Assembly: GCF_963678975.1 (NCBI RefSeq) | Contig: NC_089273.1 | Span: 7,192,614 to 7,256,613 of the forward strand | Direction of reading: 5' to 3' | DNA length: 64,000 nt | Origin: Dysidea avara | Taxonomy: Eukaryota > Porifera > Demospongiae > Dictyoceratida > Dysideidae | Part shown: one piece after another, positions 33,272-45,220 of the stretch | Layout: every line of letters starts with the position of its first letter | Numbering within the stretch: position 1 is the first letter of the stretch | Notes under the pieces: generated by a model | Database searches by the model: none | Told to the model about the DNA's origin: nothing | Seen by the model: only the letters and a program-made list of their open reading frames with translations | Translations under genes and position numbers: made by a program

Positions 33272-35162
33272 GGATAACATGTCCACCACCTCCACCGCTG
33301 CAACCTAATAATGTGTGTCGTCAACATTTAATGGATGAAATAGTTACAAAGTTATGTCAATCCACCATCAACTCACATAATCATGAAACTTGTATAACAG
33401 TTACTGGTGCTGGAGGATTTGGGAAGACTTCCCTTGTTACTGCTTTGTGTCATCATCCTGTGATAAAGGAACAATTTGTAGAAGGTGTTGTGTTCATAGA
33501 ACTAGGACCACAAGCTACTGATCCCAGTATGAAGCTGAGCCAATTATATCACTTACTAATTGGTGAATACTTAAAACAAGGTGACATCAATCATGCTGAA
33601 CAGGAAATCAATCAACTCACACACCTTTATTGTCATAATCTTCTTGTCATTATTGATGATGTGTGGCATGTTGAGGATGCTGAGCCAATAGTGAAGGCAT
33701 TTAGTAACTGTAAAATAGTCCTCACTACCAGGATGAATGATGTTGACCAGTACATACCTACCAAACAGGTAGTTAGTGTAGGTCCAATGGAGCAAAGTGA
33801 AGCTATCTCTCTACTGACTTGTGGAGTGATTGATATCGATCAACTTTCACATGAGGATGTGAGCTTGCTTACTGAACTAGCTCACGATGTCCACCTGTGG
33901 CCGCTGCTTCTCTCCCTCATAAAAGGACAATTGTGTCATAACCTGAAACGACATAACTTAAGTTGTCATGAAGCTATTCAATGCTTGCAAACCAAATTAC
34001 ACGAGATGGGTCTAACTGCTTATGACAAGAATAACATTGAAAAAAGTAGAAAACATGCAGTAAAGATTTGCATTGAAGTGACACCGACATTGCTAAAAAA
34101 ATCCTTTACTGACAAAATAAAGTCATTGATACTGTACACTGGTATTGGTACTTCAGTGCAAACAGCAGTATTAAATATTCTGTGGAATATTACTGAAAAT
34201 GAAGCAAAAGGCTTTGTTGATGTACTATGGGCCTATGGGCTAGTCCAATTTACTAAAGTTACAATACATCCATATAATATCCAGCAAAGTTGTGTAGAGG
34301 TTCATACCGTCATCAGTCAATATGTAATTGAATGCATAGACAGTAAAGAAGCAGAAATATTATCTCCAGTTGGTAGATTACGTACAATAAAATCAGTTAC
34401 TATAGGTTTAAACAACCAATTTCACAGGTGCTCTGGAATATTTGACAGATCACCATTATCTGCTAGTGGCTTTTTACAGTATAAAATAAGTGAGATAGAG
34501 AATAATTTATTGCCATCTAGACTGAAAAAGATCAACGTGTGGATAATAATGGATCCACATTGTATTATAGGAACATTGCAAGGTTTACAAAATGCTCTAA
34601 CTTTAGGAAGCATCACAATGACATTACCATCACTTGGTCAAAAAATTAATGACTTGATAAATGATTGTCGTACAGTGTTGTTTGATGCTCACAAACTAAG
34701 TAGAAATTTAAATCAAACCGTTGAACGATTTCTTACTCAAAGGAGCTATCAAAACTTGATTGAATCACTAGAAACATATAACAGTAAATATCCTGCAGCG
34801 ATAGTAGCAAAGCAAGCAGTTTCATTGGTAAAGAATATAATTCCATACTGTCAAGGAGATTTACAAATTGAGGTCATGAACTTTGTGAAGAGTTACAGAT
34901 GCTCACACATGACTATCATATCATTACTCTACAGATAATACCATTAATTAAATTGCATACAAAATGGCTCCAACAAATTTACTGCTCTTTAGAAGAAAGG
35001 AATGCACCAAATATGAAAACTCTTCTACAGTATTTCTCATCTGGAAAAGATAGTGAAGAATTTAAGTCTGTGATGTCTGGATATTTTATTAAAATACAAG
35101 AGATTGCTCCAAAATTTGTGCAGATAAAAGCTCCAAAATATGGTCTAGCTAGCTCAAACTAA
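33272..35162 (+). pseudogene. NB-ARC STAND ATPase exon (gene 1), frameshifted near its end
   Basis: The exon begins after the acceptor AG at 33270-33271 in phase 1. The frame is open back to that point (ITCPPPPPL..), exactly as in the minus-strand paralogue, so the first Met is not a true start. It encodes the switch domain of APAF-1/NLR-type proteins: P-loop GAGGFGKTS, Walker B LLVIIDDVW, sensor KIVLTTRM, a GLPL-like HLWPLLLSL, a winged-helix region, an MHD-like VEVHTVISQY, and then a helical C-terminal region without recognisable LRR, WD40 or TPR repeats. Such proteins bind ATP/ADP and oligomerise after sensing a signal. The first frame stops at 34938. The sequence homologous to the paralogue's last ~85 residues continues in another frame to the stop at 35162, implying a 2-nt deletion near 34880-34895. 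No upstream exons are recognised. It may be a pseudogene, or a gene with a changed C-terminus. Confidence 0.75.
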
Positions 35163-35442
35163 TTTTTTTTCTTTATTTTAAGTTTATTACCTGATTACTT
35201 TATTGTTTGTACAAGCATAGAAAACGTATGCCATAGATAATGTATGCGTACAAGTTAGCCACTAAGTGTAGCTATGTTAGTTTATGTACTGACTATGTAT
35301 CGAAACCATTATCATGTTTACGAATGATTTTTAAAACAAATTAAAGTTGAATTCTTAAACATACGTAGAACAATCTTTTGTCCTTAAATTTTTCTGATTG
35401 TGTCTGAATGGTGTTGTTATCATATCCAACAAACTTATATAT

Positions 35443-35691
35443 GTGACCGGGCCTGCGAAAATAGGGCATGTGGGCACAAACTACATCCAGTCACTCTACA
35501 GGTCATATCTCAATACCGGAACAGAATATTAGCATTCTGGAACTTGCATCATAAAGCCAATTAAATGCTTACTAAGAGCTGAAAATTACATTGCCATAGC
35601 ACAATGGTGCAAAAAGCTATGTACAATGAAAGTTTGAAAAAGTAGGCAAAAATCATGTTCCCACATGCCCTTTAATCGCAGGCCCAGTCAC
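35443..35691 (+). mobile_element. M1 MITE, 249 bp
   Basis: GTGACCGGGCCTGCGAAAAT..CAGGCCCAGTCAC with ATAT duplications (35439-35442, 35692-35695). It is a complete copy. Confidence 0.85.
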
Positions 35692-35695
35692 ATAT

Positions 35696-36030
35696 TACAA
35701 ATATGCAAATAGACAGAGTGCATCTATCATGAACCACAGTAGTGGTGTGGTTCATCATAGAGATCACCTATGGTTTTGCCAAAATCATAATAGAACACGC
35801 AGGTGCCTAAACACCACCTCAGGAAGTTCCCCAACCACAAAATAAGTCTTAGAAGTTAATTTGGAAGAAGCATAGGTTACTGGAAAATAAGAAGTGAAAA
35901 GGAATAGGGCTATACTGGCATAATTTTGAGACTTTTGATGGCAGATGACATTCTGGAATGATTTATATAGGAACACAGGTCTAATTGCACATATACTGCA
36001 CCTTACAAGACATTAATTCAGGATGACTGC
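35696..36030. other. Gene-free stretch
   Basis: Nothing recognised. Confidence 0.4.
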
Positions 36031-36745
36031 ATGCAGTGGATTTATGCTAAAGGTGTTGCAAAAAGGACCCAGATCAGCGTTGGAGGTGTACAAGGTCAAG
36101 ATACTCTAATACAGCAGTCACTTAACTACTCTAATAGAACATTCATTGTAAGCAATAAGCATACAAGTTGTTTCTGTTATGGAATTTTTCCAAATCTGCC
36201 TGCAACTATACAAGCAATTAAATGCATTGGTTTGTTTAAAAGGCTTGATCCATCTACTTGTGTAGCTATTACTGGTACCAGTATACTTAATTCAGGTACA
36301 CAATTTCCATTGAAAATGTTCTCATATTCAATTTCGTATCATTCAAATTTCAAAATTTTCCAGTTTCAACATTATTATTCTATCATGCACACAATTGTGA
36401 GAGGGTGCATCATGTACTTGGTTGTCTGAACCTACCCAAAACTTTCCATTAGCAAATGCTGCAGAGACTAGAGAGCCATACCCATAATCTAAAGGCAGTA
36501 TATAAAAATATCTAGAGGCAGAAATATGCATTTTATGTGGAAATGCAAACTGGCAGCATTTTAAAAAAAACTCCTGGGGGTGCATGCCCCCAGATCCCCT
36601 AGTTCCAGCATGCTGGGAGCCAGTGGGAGGTGTGTGAAGCACACCTCCACCTAAGAAATTAGTACCTTGAGTTAGCCCCCCCCCTCCCCACCCCTTCCCC
36701 CCTCCCCACCCCTTCCCCCCTTTACAAATCCTGGATCCACCCCTA
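36031..36745 (+). mobile_element. H1-type hAT-like element, left end missing
   Basis: From GCAGTGGATTTATGCTAA it follows the interior of H1 (5126-5794), including the box (36093-36120), CTGGGGGTGCATGCCCCCAG, the C-rich run and the right end GGATCCACCCCTA. The left inverted repeat is absent. Confidence 0.65.
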
Positions 36746-36794
36746 CTATGATATAATTGATTCAGGAAAAATCTAGTATAAATATGTATAATAT

Positions 36795-37115
36795 ATCTAA
36801 TCCAAAACAGCCAAGCTGTAAAAAAAGTGTGCGGCCCTCAGAAAGGCTATGGTGAAAAAAGATGTGAAATCCAAGGTGGCGGCCAAGAAATGGCTGTGAT
36901 GGTAGGTTAATGGTAAAAAATTTAATAATGACAATTCAGGTAAATTTTGTGAAGCGGCACAAAAATTCACCTGAATTGTTGTTATTAAAATTTTTACCAT
37001 TAACCTGCGATCACAGCCATTTCTTGGCCGCCACCTTGGATTTCACATCTTTTTTCACCATAGCCTTTTTGAGGGCCGCACACTTTTTTTACAGCTTGGC
37101 TGTTTTGGATTAGAT
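36795..37115. repeat. Fold-back palindrome of E2-B, 321 bp
   Basis: ATCTAATCCAAAACAGCC..GGCTGTTTTGGATTAGAT with near-perfect arms. The loop lies near 36948-36965. Confidence 0.9.
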
Positions 37116-37270
37116 TTCATTTCTTTTTGTATTTGTATACCCCAAAGCCGGCCCATAGGCCAGCTTTGGGACTTTTTTAACCTATGTTTTTTTTCTTTAC
37201 AACAGGAAGAAGAAAAGATGTAGATGTACTTTAAATATTTTATCAGTAAATGTACAAATTATATACATAT

Positions 37271-37373
37271 GTGACCGGATTTGCGAAAAGGGGCCTTCCA
37301 CACACATCCAATTTGCCAAATTTGACAATTGATAACTTCAGATTGGAAAGAGCTATTGCCTTGAAATTTGGGC
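37271..37373 (+). mobile_element. M2 MITE left half inside E2-B
   Basis: GTGACCGGATTTGCGAAAAG with CCTTCCACACACATCC and an ATAT left flank. It is cut off where the tandem array begins, so the array probably expanded over, or deleted, the right half. Confidence 0.65.
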
Positions 37374-37375
37374 TG

Positions 37376-38970
37376 TGGTGATTTCTTTGCAGCTGAACTC
37401 TCTACATGATGGTTTCTTTGTAGCTGAACTCTCTACAAGGTAATTTCTTCTAGCTGATCTCTCTACAGGGAGATTTGTTTGTAGCTGAATTCTGTACAGA
37501 TGATTTGTTTGCAGCTGAGCTCTTCACAGAATGGTTTCTTTGTAGCTGAACTCTCTAAAAGGTAACTTCTTCTAACTGATCTTTCTACAGGGCAATTTGT
37601 TTGCGGCTGAATTTTATACAGGGTGATTTCTTTGCAGCTGAACTCTCTACATGGTGGTTTCTTTTTACTGTAGCTGAACTATCTACAAGGTAATTTCTTC
37701 TAGCTGATCTCTCTACAGGGTGATTTGTTTGTAGCTGAATTCTGTACAGGTGATTTGTTTGCAGCTGAGCTCTTTACAGAATGGTTTCTTTGTAGCTGAA
37801 CTCTCTACAAGATAACTTTTCTAGCTGATGTCTCTAAAAGGTGACTAGTTTGTAGCTGAACTCTCTACATGGTGGTTTCTTTGTAACTGAACTTTCTACA
37901 AGGTGATTTCTTCTAGCTGATCTTTCTACAGGGTGATTTGTTTGTAGCTGAACTCTCTACAAGGTAACTTCTTCTAGCTGATCTCTCTACAGGGAGATTT
38001 GTTTGTAGCTGAACTCTCTACAGGTGATTTGTTTGAAGCTGAACTCTCTAAATGATGGTTTCTTTGTAGCTGAACTCTCTACAAGTTAACTTCTTCTAGC
38101 TGATCTCTCTACAGGGTGATTTGCTTGTAGCTGAACTATCTACAAGATAACTTCTTCTAGCTGATCTATCTACATGGTCATTTGTTTGTAGCTGAATTCT
38201 GTATAGGTGATTTGTTTGCAGCTGAGCTCATTAAATAATGGTTTCTTTGTAGCTGAACTCTCTCAAGGTAACTTCTTCTAGTTGATGTCTTTACAGGGTC
38301 ACTAGTTTGTAGCTGAATTCTCTACATGGTGGTTCCTTTGTAACTGAACTCTCTACAAGGTAACTTTTTCTAGCTCATCTTTCTACAGGGGGATTTGTTT
38401 GTAGCTGAATTCTGTTCAGGTGATTTGTTTGCAGCTGAGCTCTTTAAAGAATGGTTTCTTTGTAGTTGAACTCTCTACAAGGTAACTTCTTCTAGCTAAT
38501 GTATCTACAAGGTAACTGGTTTGTAGCTGAGCTCTCTACATGGTGGTTTCTTTATAACTGAACTCTCTACAAGGTGACCTCTTCTAGCTGATCTTTCTAC
38601 AGGGTGATTTGTTTGAAGCTGAACTCTCTACAAGGTAACTTCTTCTAGCTGATCTCTCTACAGGGAGATTTGTTTGTAGCTGAACTCTCTACATGATGGT
38701 TTCTTTGTAGCTGAACTCTCTGCAAGGTAACTTCTTCTATTGATCTCTCCACAGGGGGATTTGTTTGTAGCTGAACTCTTTACATGGTGGTTTCTTTGTA
38801 GCTGAACTCTACAAGGTGATTTTTTCTAGCTGAACTATCTCTTTCCATAGTTGCATGAACTCCCTACAAGGTAACTTCTTCTAGCTTATCTCTCTACAGG
38901 GTGACTTGTGTGTAGCTGATCTCTAAACAGGATTCTTATTTCTAGCTGATCTCTTGAATTCTCTTCAGGG
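37376..38970 (+). repeat. 30-31-bp minisatellite, array 2
   Basis: About 50 units of the array-1 type (TAGCTGAACTCTCTACA plus variable tail), shorter and more diverged at its 3' end near 38820-38970. Confidence 0.95.
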
Positions 38971-39810
38971 TGACTGCTCTATTAGGATGACTGCTCTATT
39001 AGAGTATCTCGATCTCGCACTTGCTGCACCAAGTTGGATTTCGTGTTATAACTCCGTTGCTTTACGTCTGATTCTTCTACACCATTGATGAGCCTTTCTA
39101 AGCTGATTACTCCATCTGTATAACGATTTTCAGAGCATTACCCCAAGCGGTTTATCTGGTAGGCGTGGCAAGCAGTCGTTTTTTTTATTAGCTAATCTCG
39201 ATTGCGTAATTGTTACACACTGTTGGTTTTTTCGTTGTATCTTCCTGTTTTGTAACTCGATTTCTTTCAACCCACAAAAGGTTTGAGGTTCAATAGTTAA
39301 CCTATTCACCCACCGATTTGCAGCTTCTTCCCATACGCGGTTTACCCTGTAGGCGTGACAACATATTGGTGTTATTTTCATGAATAATCGCTCATAACTC
39401 TTTGCCTGTTTATCGTATTCCAGCCAAAGTAGGTACCGAGATGCGCCTTTATATCCTTCTTCTGTGTGCCAAATTTCAAGGCAATCGAATATGGCGTTCG
39501 AGTTGTATAGCAGTTTTTGTAAGTGTGCGACAAGAAAAAGAAAAATAATAAGAAAAAAAAAAAAACGAAGAAACTTAGCCAATTATTGAAGTCGCATATC
39601 TCGGGAACGCTTGAAGCGATTTCGTTCAAATTTGGAATGTAGAGTACTGCAGTTGGAGGGCATGTCCACAGCAAAAATCGTCTTGTTTCATCAAGGAAGC
39701 ACAGAGCTACGGAGGTGCGAAATTTGCGTTTTCTTTCTTCCTGTCAATATACTCACGGATGTTACGCGCCGGCTTCTTGGGCCGTACGACACACTACCGT
39801 GTGTCTTGAT
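38971..39810 (+). mobile_element. E1 module of E2-B
   Basis: It starts with two tandem boxes (38971 and 38988), continues with CTCGCACTTGCTGCACC, and ends GCCGGCTTCTTGGGCCGTAC plus the GACACAC/GTGTGTC hairpin and TTGAT. Confidence 0.75.
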
Positions 39811-40004
39811 ACCTACTTTGCAATTAAACTAAGCAGCTTTTTTTTCAGAGCTAATTAACTCACTAGCTAGTTACATGTTTACAATGTGACATGTAGAGTG
39901 TAGTCAGAGTACACTTGTCATTATGATAGACTGTACATGAACACATTTAACTGATAGATCTAGAGCTAAACATTTGCTGTCTGATTATGTAGGACCATAA
40001 GTAC

Positions 40005-40395
40005 AGTAGTTTTAACCTGCAGCTGTGATTGAATAAGTGCTCATAACAACTTGGATACTCATCAGACTTGGTATGTGAATTCACCCCTATATGCTCTTCA
40101 TTTGTGCCAAAAATGAGTTACGCATTAGTGAATTTAGTGTTTACAGCAATTTTTACAAAAATAAATGTGTGAAAAAATTGAAGTTCCCATAGCCCTACTA
40201 CAGCGTAAGATGAAATTAAATTGAAGTTTGAATGCCCATATCTCGCAAATGGTTGTTGCAAATTTAATCAAAATTGCTGTGTGGCCTACCCTACCTGGCA
40301 GACAGCTATAATGCAAAAGGTGTCATGGAGCTGTGCATATGTGAAAAAGCTGTTTTCTTTCTTCCTGTCAGTATACTCATGGTGTAGCACTAGGC
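40005..40395 (+). mobile_element. E1 fragment between the two E2 copies
   Basis: It matches the 3' half of the diverged E1 at 30922 (CTCATAACAACTTGGATACT, CATATCTCGCAAATGG, CTACCCTACCTGGCAGACAG, TTTCTTTCTTCCTGTCAGTA). Both termini are missing. Confidence 0.6.
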
Positions 40396-41353
40396 CTATG
40401 CATGTGTCAAATATGCCAGCATAATAAAATCATAAGTGGCAGCTGGAGTAGTATGTGAGCATAATGCTAGCATATTAGGTGGGTAATAAGCTTAATTCCA
40501 TGAAAACCAAGACACACGGTAGTGTGTCGTGCGGCCCAAGAAGCCGGCGTGTAACACCTGTGAGTATATTGACAGGAAGAAAGAAAACACAATTTTCGCA
40601 CCTCCATAGCTCTGTGCTGCCTTGATGAAACAAGACTATTTTTGCTGTGGACACTCCCTCCACCTTCAGCACTCCACATTCCAAATTAAAGCGAAATCGT
40701 TTCAAGCGTTCCCGAGATATGCGACTTCAACAATTGGCTTCGTTTCTTCGTTTTTTTTCTTCTTATTTTTCTTCCTCATTTCGTACACTTACAAAAACTG
40801 CTATAAAACGCGAACTCCATATCCGGTCGCCTTGGAATTTGGCACACAGAAGGGGGGTATAAAGGCGCATCTCTGTACCAACTTTGGCTGGAATACGATA
40901 GGCCGGCAAAGAGTTATTAGCGATTATTCACGAAAAATAACACCAATATGTTGTCACGCCTATAGGGTAAACCGCGTATGGGAAGAAGCTGAAAATCGGT
41001 GGGTGAATATAGGTTAACTATTGAACTTCAAACCTTTTGTGGTTTGAAAGAAATCGAGCTAAAAACCAGGAAGATACAATGAAAAAACCAACAGTGTGTA
41101 ACAATTACGCAATCGAGATTAGCTAATAAAAAACGACTGTTTGCCACGCCTACCAGGTAAACCTCTTGGGGTAATGCTTTGAAAATCGCTGTACAGATGG
41201 AGTTATCATCTTAGAAAGGATCTTCAATGGTGTAGAAGAATAAGACTTAAAGCCACGGAGTTATAACACGAAATCCAACTTGGTGTAGCAAGTGCGAGAT
41301 CGAGATACTCTAATAGAGCAGTCATCCTAATAGAGCAGTCAACCTAATAGAGC

Positions 41354-44350
41354 AGTCACCCTAAAGAGAATTCAAGAGATCAGCTAGAAACAAGTAACCT
41401 TTATAGAGATCTGCTACAAACAAGTCACCCTGTAGAGAGATCAACCACAAACAATTCACCCTGTAGAGTGATCAGCTAGAAGAAGTTACCTTGTAGGGAA
41501 TTCATGCAATATAGAGAGAGATAGTTCAGCTAGAAGAAATCACCTTGTAGAGTTCAGCTACAAAGAAACCACCATATAGAGAGTTTAGCTACAAACAAAT
41601 TGCCCTGTAGAGAGATGAGCTAGAAGAAGTTACCTTGTAGAGAGTTCAGCTACAAAGAAACCATCATGTAGAGAATTCAGCTGCAAACAAATCACCTGTA
41701 GAGAGTTCAGCTACAAACAAATCTCCCTGTAGAGAGATCAGCTAGGAGAAGTTTCCTTGTAGAGAGTTCAGCTACAAACAAATCACCTTGTAGAAAGCTC
41801 AGCTAGAAGAAGTCACCTTGTAGAGAGTTCAGTTACAAAGAAACCACGATGTAGAGAGTTCAGCTACAAACTAGTGACCTTGTGGCGACATCAGCTAGAA
41901 GAAGCTACCTTGTAGAGAGTTCAGCTACAAAGAAACCATTCTGTAAAGAGCTCAGTTGCAAACAAATCACCTGTACAGAATTCCACTACAATCAAATCAC
42001 CCTGTAGAAAGATCAGCTAGAAGAAGTTACCTTGTAGAGAGTTCAGTTACAAAGAAACCACCATGTAGAGAATTCATTTACAAACTAGTGACCCTGTAAA
42101 GACATCAGCTAGAAGAAGTTACCTTGTAAAGAGTTCAGCTACAAAGACACCATTCTGTAAAGAGCTCAGCTGCAAACAAATCACCCTGTAGAGAGATCAG
42201 CTAGAAGAAGTCACCTTGTAGAGAGTTCAGCTACAAAGAAACCACCATAATTATAGAGAGTTCAGCTGCAAACAAATCACCCTGTAAAACTATCAGCTAG
42301 AAGAAGTCACCTTGTAGAGAGTTCAGCTACAAAGAAACCACCAAGTAGGGAGTTCAGCTAAAAGAAGCTACCTTGTAGAGAGTTCAGCTACAAAGAAACC
42401 ATCATGAAGAGAGTTCAGCTGCAAACAAATGTCCCTGCGTGTAGAGAGTTCAGTTAGAAGAAGTTACCTTGTAGAGAGTTCAACTACAAAGAAACCATTC
42501 TGTAAAGAGCACAGCTGCAAACAAATCACCTGTACAGAGTTCAGCTACAAAGAAACCACCATGTAGGGAGTTCAGCTAGAAGAAATTACCTTGTAGAGAG
42601 TTCAGCTACAAAGAAACCATCATGAAGAAAGTTCAGCTGCAAACAAATGTCCCTGTAGAGAGTTCAGTTAGAAGAAGTTACCTTGTAGAGAGTTCAACTA
42701 CAAAGAAACCATTCTGTAAAGAGCTCAGCTGCAAACAAATCACCTATACAGAGTTCAGCTACAAAGAAACCACCATGTAGGGAGTTCAGCTAGAAGAAGT
42801 TACCTTGTAGAGAGTTCAGCTGCAAACAAATCACCCTGTAAAAAATTCAGCTACAAACAAATCACCCTGTAGAGAGATCAGCTAGAAGAAGTCACCTTGT
42901 AGAAAGTTCAGCTACAAAGAAACCACCATATAGAGAGTTCAGCTGCAAACAAATCACCCTGTAAAAAATTCAGCTACAAACAAATCACTCTGTAGAGAGA
43001 TCAACTAGAAGAAGTCACCTTGTAGAGAGTTCAGCTACAAAGAAACCACCATGTAGGAAGTTCAGCTAGAAGAAGTTACCTTGTAGAGAGTTCAGCTACA
43101 AAGAAACCATCATGAAGAGAGTTCAGCTGCAAACAAATCTACCTGTAGAGAGTTCAGTTAGAAGAAGTTACCTTGTAGAGAGTTCAGCTACAAAGAAACC
43201 ATCATGAAGAGAGTTCAGCTGCAAACAAATCTACCTGTAGAGAGTTCAGTTAGAAGACGTTACCTTGTAGAGAGTTCAGCTACAAAGAAACCATTCTGTA
43301 AAGAGCTCAGCTGCAAACAAATCACCTGTACAGAATTCAGCTACAAACAAATCACCCTGTAGAGAGATCAGCTAGAAGAAATTACCTTGTAGAGAGTTCA
43401 GCTACAAAGAAACCACCGTGTAGAGAGTTCAGCTGCAAAGAAATCACCCTGTAGAAAATTCTGCCACAAACTAATTGCCCTGTAGAAAGATCAGTTAGAA
43501 GAAGTTATCTTGTAGAGAGTTCAGCTACAAAGAAACCACCATGTAGAGAGTTCAGCTAGAAGAAATTACCTTGTAGAGAGTTCAGCTACAAAGAAACCAC
43601 CGTGTAGAGAGTTCAGCTGCAAAGAAATCACCCTGTAGAAAATTCTGCCACAAACTAATTGCCCTGTAGAAAGATCAGTTAGAAGAAGTTATCTTGTAGA
43701 GAGTTCAGCTACAAAGAAACCACCATGTAGAGAGTTCAGCTAGAAGAAATTACCTTGTAGAGAGTTCAGGTACAAAGAAACCATCATCTAGATAGTTTAG
43801 CTGCAAACAAATCACCTGTAGAGAGTTCAGCTACAAACAAATCTCCCTGTAGAGAGATCAGTTAGAAGAAGTTACCTTGTAGAGAGTTCAGCTACAAAGA
43901 AACCATTCTGTAAAGAGCGCAGCAGCAAAGAAATCACCTGTACACAATTCAGCTACAAACAAATCACACTGTGAAAAAAGAGGGATATAAGATGGTATTT
44001 CCAGTGAATACAAAAAGCTTGATATAATCTGTATTATACTAACAATCTCATGTAAGGCTTTAGTTAATGTGTTAAACATACTGAAACCATATATTTGATG
44101 GTATAGTGTGGGCATTATACTAGATATAAGCTATTTCAGGTAATGTGGTAAATAAACTGAAACCATATATGTAATAGTATAGCATGCATTATACTGAAGT
44201 ATAACATGAGTATAATACAGGGTTTATATTAAAGCTTATTTGTATTCAATAAGCCACTGGAAATACCATCTTATATCCCACCTTTTTCACAGTGTCACCC
44301 TGTAGAGAGAACAGCTAGAAGAAGTTACCTTGAAGAGTGTTCAGTTACAA
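41354..44350 (-). repeat. 30-31-bp minisatellite, array 3, interrupted by a MITE
   Basis: About 85 units, reverse complement of arrays 1 and 2, at 41354-43966 and 44295-44350. It includes a 184-bp six-unit block repeated in tandem almost without change (43371-43554, 43555-43738) and a four-unit ~123-bp block repeated near 43060-43250. Confidence 0.95.
43967..44294. mobile_element. CACTG-type MITE, 328 bp, inside array 3
   Basis: Inverted repeats of 40 bp with two mismatches (CACTGTGAAAAAAG and GATATAAGATGGTATTTCC). TCA is duplicated at 43964-43966 and 44295-44297. CACTG ends with a 3-bp duplication fit the CACTA/EnSpm-like group. The tandem array reads through cleanly when the element is removed. 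Confidence 0.85.
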
Positions 44351-44553
44351 AGAAACCACCATGGAAAGTTCTGTAATAAATATATGTATTATATATATAA
44401 TTTGTACATTTACTGATAAAATCTGAAATATTTAAGGTACATCTTCTTCATCTTTTCTTCTTCCTGTGGTAAAGAAAAAGGATAGGTTAAAAAGTCCCAA
44501 AGCCGGTATGGCCGGCTTTGGAGTTGGGGTATACAAATACAAAAAGAAGTGAA

Positions 44554-44883
44554 ATCTAATCCAAAACAGCCAAGTTGTAAAAAAAGTGTGCGGCCCTCAA
44601 AAAGGCTATGGTGAAAAAAGATGTGAAATCCAAGGTGGCAGCCAAGAAATGGCTGTGATGGTAGGTTAATGGTAAAAATTTAATAACGACAATTCAGGTG
44701 AATTTTGTGCCAATTGACCAAGCGGCACCAAAATTCACCTGAATTGGTGTTATTAAATTTTTTGCCATTAACCTACCATCACAGCCATTTCTTGGCCGCC
44801 ACCTTGGATTTCACATCTTTTTTCACCATAGCCTTTTTGAGGGCCGCACACTTTTTTTACAGCTTGGCTGTTTTGGATTAGAT
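44554..44883. repeat. Fold-back palindrome of E2-C, 330 bp
   Basis: ATCTAATCCAAAACAGCC..GGCTGTTTTGGATTAGAT with near-perfect arms and a loop near 44710-44735. Confidence 0.9.
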
Positions 44884-45150
44884 AGCTTGATACTACCTAA
44901 TAAAGCAGTCAGTGGAAACTGCACATTACAATAGAGCCCTCAAATGCATTGCACATACAAATTATTCCTTAGATCAATACTCGCTAATAGAACAGTCACT
45001 TTGTAGTGAAATAATTCAATAGAGCATTCACTGATTAAAATGTTTCAAGTTAATTGTCACAAATGTTGAAGCATAATTGGAACACTGAAAAGCATAATAA
45101 GTGAAAATGTTGAGAAATTCCTGAAAGCTTTTTGGGTAAAATTTTAAAGC
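44884..45150. repeat. Degenerate box-rich fragment
   Basis: Diverged boxes (CCTAATAAAGCAGTCA at 44896; AATAGAACAGTCA near 44985; AATAGAGCATTCA near 45012) with GCATAATAAGTGAAAATG phrases, as in the 6.5-6.7 kb fragment. Confidence 0.45.
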
Positions 45151-45154
45151 ATAT

Positions 45155-45220
45155 TTGACTCAGGCCTATGTGGCACACCGACTTTCTTTGCCGCATGACA
45201 CACTACTGTGTGTCTTGATT
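45155..45220 (+). mobile_element. E1 3' terminus, solo
   Basis: GACTTTCTTTGCCGCATGAC then ACACACTACTGTGTGTCTTGAT, the last ~60 bp of E1 only. Confidence 0.6.

Larger units (their letters stand above)
36795..39810 (+). mobile_element. E2 composite element, copy B (~3.0 kb)
   Basis: Fold-back palindrome (36795-37115), GC hairpin linker (37144-37167), a truncated M2 MITE, minisatellite array 2 and E1 (38971-39810) in the same order as copy A. It faces copy C across a 0.7 kb gap. The E1 parts of B and C look about 90-95% identical by eye, much closer than either is to copy A. Confidence 0.7.
40508..44883 (-). mobile_element. E2 composite element, copy C (~4.4 kb)
   Basis: Mirror image of copy B. 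From the right: fold-back palindrome (44554-44883), GC hairpin linker (44500-44519), array 3, then E1 (41324 down to 40508) ending in the GACACAC/GTGTGTC hairpin. A CACTG-type MITE is inserted in the array at 43967. Confidence 0.7.
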
